Assembly (NCBI RefSeq): GCF_030158815.1
Contig: NZ_BPFZ01000004.1
Location: 1 to 64,000 of the forward strand
Length of the DNA: 64,000 bases
Direction: 5' to 3'
DNA from: Candidatus Phycosocius spiralis
Lineage (GTDB): Bacteria; Pseudomonadota; Alphaproteobacteria; Caulobacterales; Aquidulcibacteraceae
Shown here: piece by piece, positions 61,144 through 64,000 of the stretch
Layout: each line of letters opens with the position of its first letter
Position numbering within the stretch: the stretch's first letter is position 1
The notes under the pieces: model-generated
The model's input: only the letters and a program-made list of their open reading frames with translations
The model's database searches: none
Told to the model about the DNA's origin: nothing
Position numbers and translations under genes: made by a program

Positions 61144-61395
61144 CTTACTATGGGGGTGGGCGCAATCTATAGAAACCATCTGATTCGTTGGATTTTGATT
61201 GCGTAACTAGGTCACTATTTTGGGGCTGCAGATCTCGTGCTTTGGTGACAAACCGCGAGGCGGATATGGGCTAAGCTGTCTTGGATGATGTCTGCGCAAT
61301 GTGATGATTCGATCGCATGAGGGGCTGTTCAAAAGCGTGGGAATCGGATGTCTTGAACGGCTGTCTGGTCGGCAAAGAGTTGAGGAGCAAGAAGT

Positions 61396-63297
61396 ATGAT
61401 TGGGAAAGACGCAGCCACGGCACATGCCATCGAAGCTGTCGCCAGTACAGTGCCGGCGATCGCGCGGCGGGTGGTTCATCGCGGGAAGCCCAAGGCCGTC
61501 CAATTGCGTATTGTTGAGAGCGTTAAAGTCGACCGGTCGCGTGACGCACTGTTGACCGATTTTGGCAAAACGACGCTGGAAGATCGCTATTTATTACAAG
61601 GCGAAAGCTATCAGGACATGTTTGCCCGAGTTGCAACCGCTTATGCGGACGATATAGCCCATGCCCAGCGCCTCTATGATTATATATCCAAGCTCTGGTT
61701 CATGCCTGCAACCCCTGTCTTGTCCAATGGTGGCGCTGAGCGCGGCTTGCCAATTTCGTGTTTTTTAAATTCGGTCGACGATAGTCTTGATGGGATTGTT
61801 CAGTCTTGGAATGAGAATGTGTGGCTGGCTTCCAATGGCGGGGGCATCGGCACCTATTGGGGGGGCGTGCGGTCCATAGGGGAAAAGATTGGGGCTAATG
61901 GCCATACCAGCGGTATTATTCCCTTCATTCGGGTGATGGATTCGTTGACTCTCGCGATATCGCAAGGCTCTTTGCGTCGCGGTTCAGCGGCGGTATATCT
62001 CGATGTGCATCATCCAGAGATCGAAGAATTTCTGGAAATTCGCAAGCCATCGGGCGATTTCAACCGCAAGAGCCTAAATCTCCATCATGGTATTAATATC
62101 ACCGATGCATTTATGGAAGCGGTGCGCCATGATGGTGATTTTGATTTGATCAGCCCCAAAACCAACGAGGTTGTGCGCACAATTAAAGCGCGAAAAATTT
62201 GGCAGAAGATTTTAGATTTGCGCTTACAAACTGGCGAGCCATATCTCTTGTTTGTGGACACGGTCAATAAAGCCATGCCATCGCACCAGCGTAAAATGGG
62301 CTTTAAAGTGCGCCAATCCAATCTGTGCAGCGAAATCATGCTCCACACTGGCAAGGATCATTTGGGCAAGGATCGAACGGCAGTATGCTGCTTATCCTCG
62401 CTCAATGCCGAGACCTATATGGAATGGAAGGACGAGCCTGATTTTATTGAGGACATCTTCCGCTTCCTCGACAATGTGCTCGAAGACTTTATTCAGCGTG
62501 CACCGGATGAAATGGAGCGCGCAACCTATTCGGCTTTCCGCGAACGATCTGTTGGTCTTGGTATCATGGGGCTACATTCTTTTTTGCAAGCCCAAGGGGT
62601 GCCTTTTGAAAGCGCGATGGCCAAAAGCTGGAACTTGCGCATCTTTAAGCAGGTGCGCCAAGGGGCTGATGCGGCTTCCGTTAAGCTCGCGCAAGAGCGC
62701 GGGCCTTGCCCCGATGCTGCCGAACAAGGCGTTATGGCGCGCTTCACCCATAAATTAGCGATCGCGCCAACCGCGTCGATTTCCATCATTTGCGGCGGGA
62801 CAAGTGCTGGCATTGAGCCCATTCCCGCCAACATCTACACCCACAAGACGCTTTCGGGCTCATTCTCGGTTAAAAATCCCTATCTGGAAAAGGTGCTCGA
62901 GCAAAAGGGTCTCAACACGGATGCGATTTGGACATCGATTTTAGAAAATGAAGGTTCAGTTCAGCATTTAGAATGCTTAGATGCCACGGAAAAAGCCATT
63001 TTCAAAACAGCGTTTGAGCTCGATCAGCGTTGGGTGATTGAATTGGCAGCAGACCGCACCCCCTTTATCTGTCAAGGTCAAAGCTTGAATGTCTTTATTC
63101 CAGGTGATGTCGATAAATGGGATTTGCATATGCTGCATTGGTCGGCTTGGGAGAAGGGCATCAAGAGCTTGTATTATTGCCGCTCTAAATCGATCCAGCG
63201 CGCCCAGATTGCTGGCTCTGCCAATAAAGGTGACGAGGTTGTGGATATGACCAACAGTGCCCCGACCGATTATGAGGAATGCTTGGCGTGTCAGTAA
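61396..63297 (+). CDS. nrdA: ribonucleoside-diphosphate reductase alpha subunit (class I)
   Basis: Large catalytic subunit reducing ribonucleotides to deoxyribonucleotides. Length is 633 residues. The active-site region has Cys122 (GLPISCFLNS), SNLCSEI and TAVCCLSSLNAE. The C-terminal ECLACQ is the swinging-arm dithiol. No N-terminal ATP-cone is recognisable, so allosteric activity control may be absent or different. AGGAG precedes the ATG. The radical-providing subunit gene (nrdB) is not adjacent; the next gene lies on the other strand. Confidence 0.93.
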   Translation: MIGKDAATAHAIEAVASTVPAIARRVVHRGKPKAVQLRIVESVKVDRSRDALLTDFGKTTLEDRYLLQGESYQDMFARVATAYADDIAHAQRLYDYISKLWFMPATPVLSNGGAERGLPISCFLNSVDDSLDGIVQSWNENVWLASNGGGIGTYWGGVRSIGEKIGANGHTSGIIPFIRVMDSLTLAISQGSLRRGSAAVYLDVHHPEIEEFLEIRKPSGDFNRKSLNLHHGINITDAFMEAVRHDGDFDLISPKTNEVVRTIKARKIWQKILDLRLQTGEPYLLFVDTVNKAMPSHQRKMGFKVRQSNLCSEIMLHTGKDHLGKDRTAVCCLSSLNAETYMEWKDEPDFIEDIFRFLDNVLEDFIQRAPDEMERATYSAFRERSVGLGIMGLHSFLQAQGVPFESAMAKSWNLRIFKQVRQGADAASVKLAQERGPCPDAAEQGVMARFTHKLAIAPTASISIICGGTSAGIEPIPANIYTHKTLSGSFSVKNPYLEKVLEQKGLNTDAIWTSILENEGSVQHLECLDATEKAIFKTAFELDQRWVIELAADRTPFICQGQSLNVFIPGDVDKWDLHMLHWSAWEKGIKSLYYCRSKSIQRAQIAGSANKGDEVVDMTNSAPTDYEECLACQ

Positions 63298-63393
63298 CAA
63301 CGGCAGTATTCGCGAAAAAGGGGCTGGGCTAAGAGCGATTATGTTGAAATAAAGGGGCGGCTTGGGATTTCCGGAGGGACATGGGGGCTAACC

Positions 63394-64000
63394 TTAAGCG
63401 ACAGCACCATAGCCCATAACAGCCTTGACTTCTAAAAACTCCTCAAGGCCAAAATCACCCCATTCGCGGCCGTTGCCGGACTGCTTATAACCACCAAAGG
63501 GTGCGGCCGTATCGGTACTGGCACCATTAATATGGATCATGCCGGCACGGATTTGCTTGGCGACAGCGCGCGCATGATCCAAGTTTTCAGACTGCACATA
63601 ACCAGAGAGGCCATAGACCGTATCATTGGCCATCGCGATGGCGTCTGCTTCGGTGTCATAGGGAATGATGGTTAAAACCGGGCCGAAAATCTCTTCGCGT
63701 GCGATCGTGGTGTCATTGGTTTGGCTGACAAAAACGGTTGGGCGAACAAAATAGCCCTTGTTGAAGCCTTCAGGGCGACCCAAGCCGCCGGCAACTAAGT
63801 CCGCCTCTTTCATGCCGATTTCAATTAGGCCTTGGACCTTTTCAAATTGGCGACCATTGGCGAGCGGGCCTATCGCAAAGCGTTTGTCGCCAGCAGGGTC
63901 TGCAACCACCACGGATTCGGCGGTGGCTTTAGCAATCGCGCTGGCCTCATCCAATTTAGCGCGTGGCACAAACATGCGGGTTGGTGCATTACAGGATTGG
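63394..64000 (-). CDS. aldehyde dehydrogenase, partial (C-terminal part)
   Basis: The 3' part of an NAD(P)-dependent aldehyde dehydrogenase; the gene continues beyond the right edge. The frame at the edge reads QSCNAPTR, so the catalytic Cys is just inside the window. EEIFGPVLTIIPY near the middle, GLSGYVQSENLDHA and PFGGYKQSGNGREWGDFGLEEFLEVKAV at the end are typical. The substrate is unknown. It is convergent with nrdA. Confidence 0.92.
   Translation of the reverse strand, partial: QSCNAPTRMFVPRAKLDEASAIAKATAESVVVADPAGDKRFAIGPLANGRQFEKVQGLIEIGMKEADLVAGGLGRPEGFNKGYFVRPTVFVSQTNDTTIAREEIFGPVLTIIPYDTEADAIAMANDTVYGLSGYVQSENLDHARAVAKQIRAGMIHINGASTDTAAPFGGYKQSGNGREWGDFGLEEFLEVKAVMGYGAVA

Larger units (their letters stand above)
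60995..61395. promoter_or_regulatory. nrdA upstream region
   Basis: A 401-bp interval. It begins with a nested hairpin (61010-61041) that may terminate or stabilise the hydrolase mRNA, then a separate ATCACCG...CGGTGAT dyad (61050-61096) and the NrdR-like box (61128-61143). The remaining ~250 bp before nrdA form a long leader with no further element I can name. Confidence 0.5.

Noticed and set aside
61163-61178. Second NrdR box
   Set aside because: Only the central CTATAG fits, and the centre-to-centre distance of about 35 bp is not a whole number of helix turns from the first box.

Overview
The window (about half G+C by eye) comes from an alphaproteobacterium with a bacteriochlorophyll-type pigment pathway. 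Three things point there: the run ppsR-maf-aroE-coaE-dnaQ, the run timA-mltA-smr close to secB, and the set bchI/bchD/bchN/bchB/bchH/bchL/bchM/acsF with a 5-aminolevulinate synthase (hemA). An oxygen-dependent cyclase (AcsF) and no BchE in view suggest pigment is made in air. I cannot name the species.

Layout. 0-3.7 kb: ppsR-maf-aroE-coaE-dnaQ, tightly packed and mostly overlapping. 3.7-5.7 kb: peroxide defence (ahpC, ahpD) behind a site that matches the OxyR half-operator, then a START-like protein. 5.9-11.7 kb: two lipoproteins, a KefF/KefC-type potassium efflux pair, threonine dehydratase and a glutathione S-transferase. 11.8-18.1 kb: sulfate assimilation as two divergent operons (cysH-cysD-cysN; cysI-DUF934-SUMT). 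The control region between them carries two perfect 15-bp palindromes. The cysteine synthase lies apart at 24.7 kb. 18.2-27.4 kb: FeS photolyase, Dps, tRNA-Ser(GGA), a hydrolase, an SCP2 protein, a FkbM methyltransferase, AMP nucleosidase and a PIF1-like helicase. 27.4-31.2 kb: malyl-CoA lyase-type protein and PEP carboxylase. 31.3-35.9 kb: truA, chorismate mutase, murJ, trpS.

36.2-51.9 kb is the most distinctive region. bchI-bchD and a BciB-type divinyl reductase run leftward. bchN-bchB-bchH-bchL-bchM-[116-aa unknown]-acsF-hemA run rightward. Between them lies a control region with two fused PpsR/CrtJ-type boxes over a promoter -35. Together these genes cover ALA synthesis and then every step from protoporphyrin IX to monovinyl chlorophyllide a. 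The bacteriochlorophyll-specific genes (bchF, bchX/Y/Z, bchC), reaction-centre, antenna and carotenoid genes are absent from the window.

52-64 kb: a GH13 glucosidase behind smr-mltA-timA, then secB, an EF-hand protein, uridine kinase, a YbjQ protein, a serine hydrolase, a class I nrdA with an NrdR box, and an aldehyde dehydrogenase cut by the window end.

Three copies of a palindromic, MITE-like repeat (about 140-203 bp) sit at gene 3' ends at 24.5, 32.1 and 36.0 kb. No CRISPR array, rRNA, transposase or prophage gene was seen.
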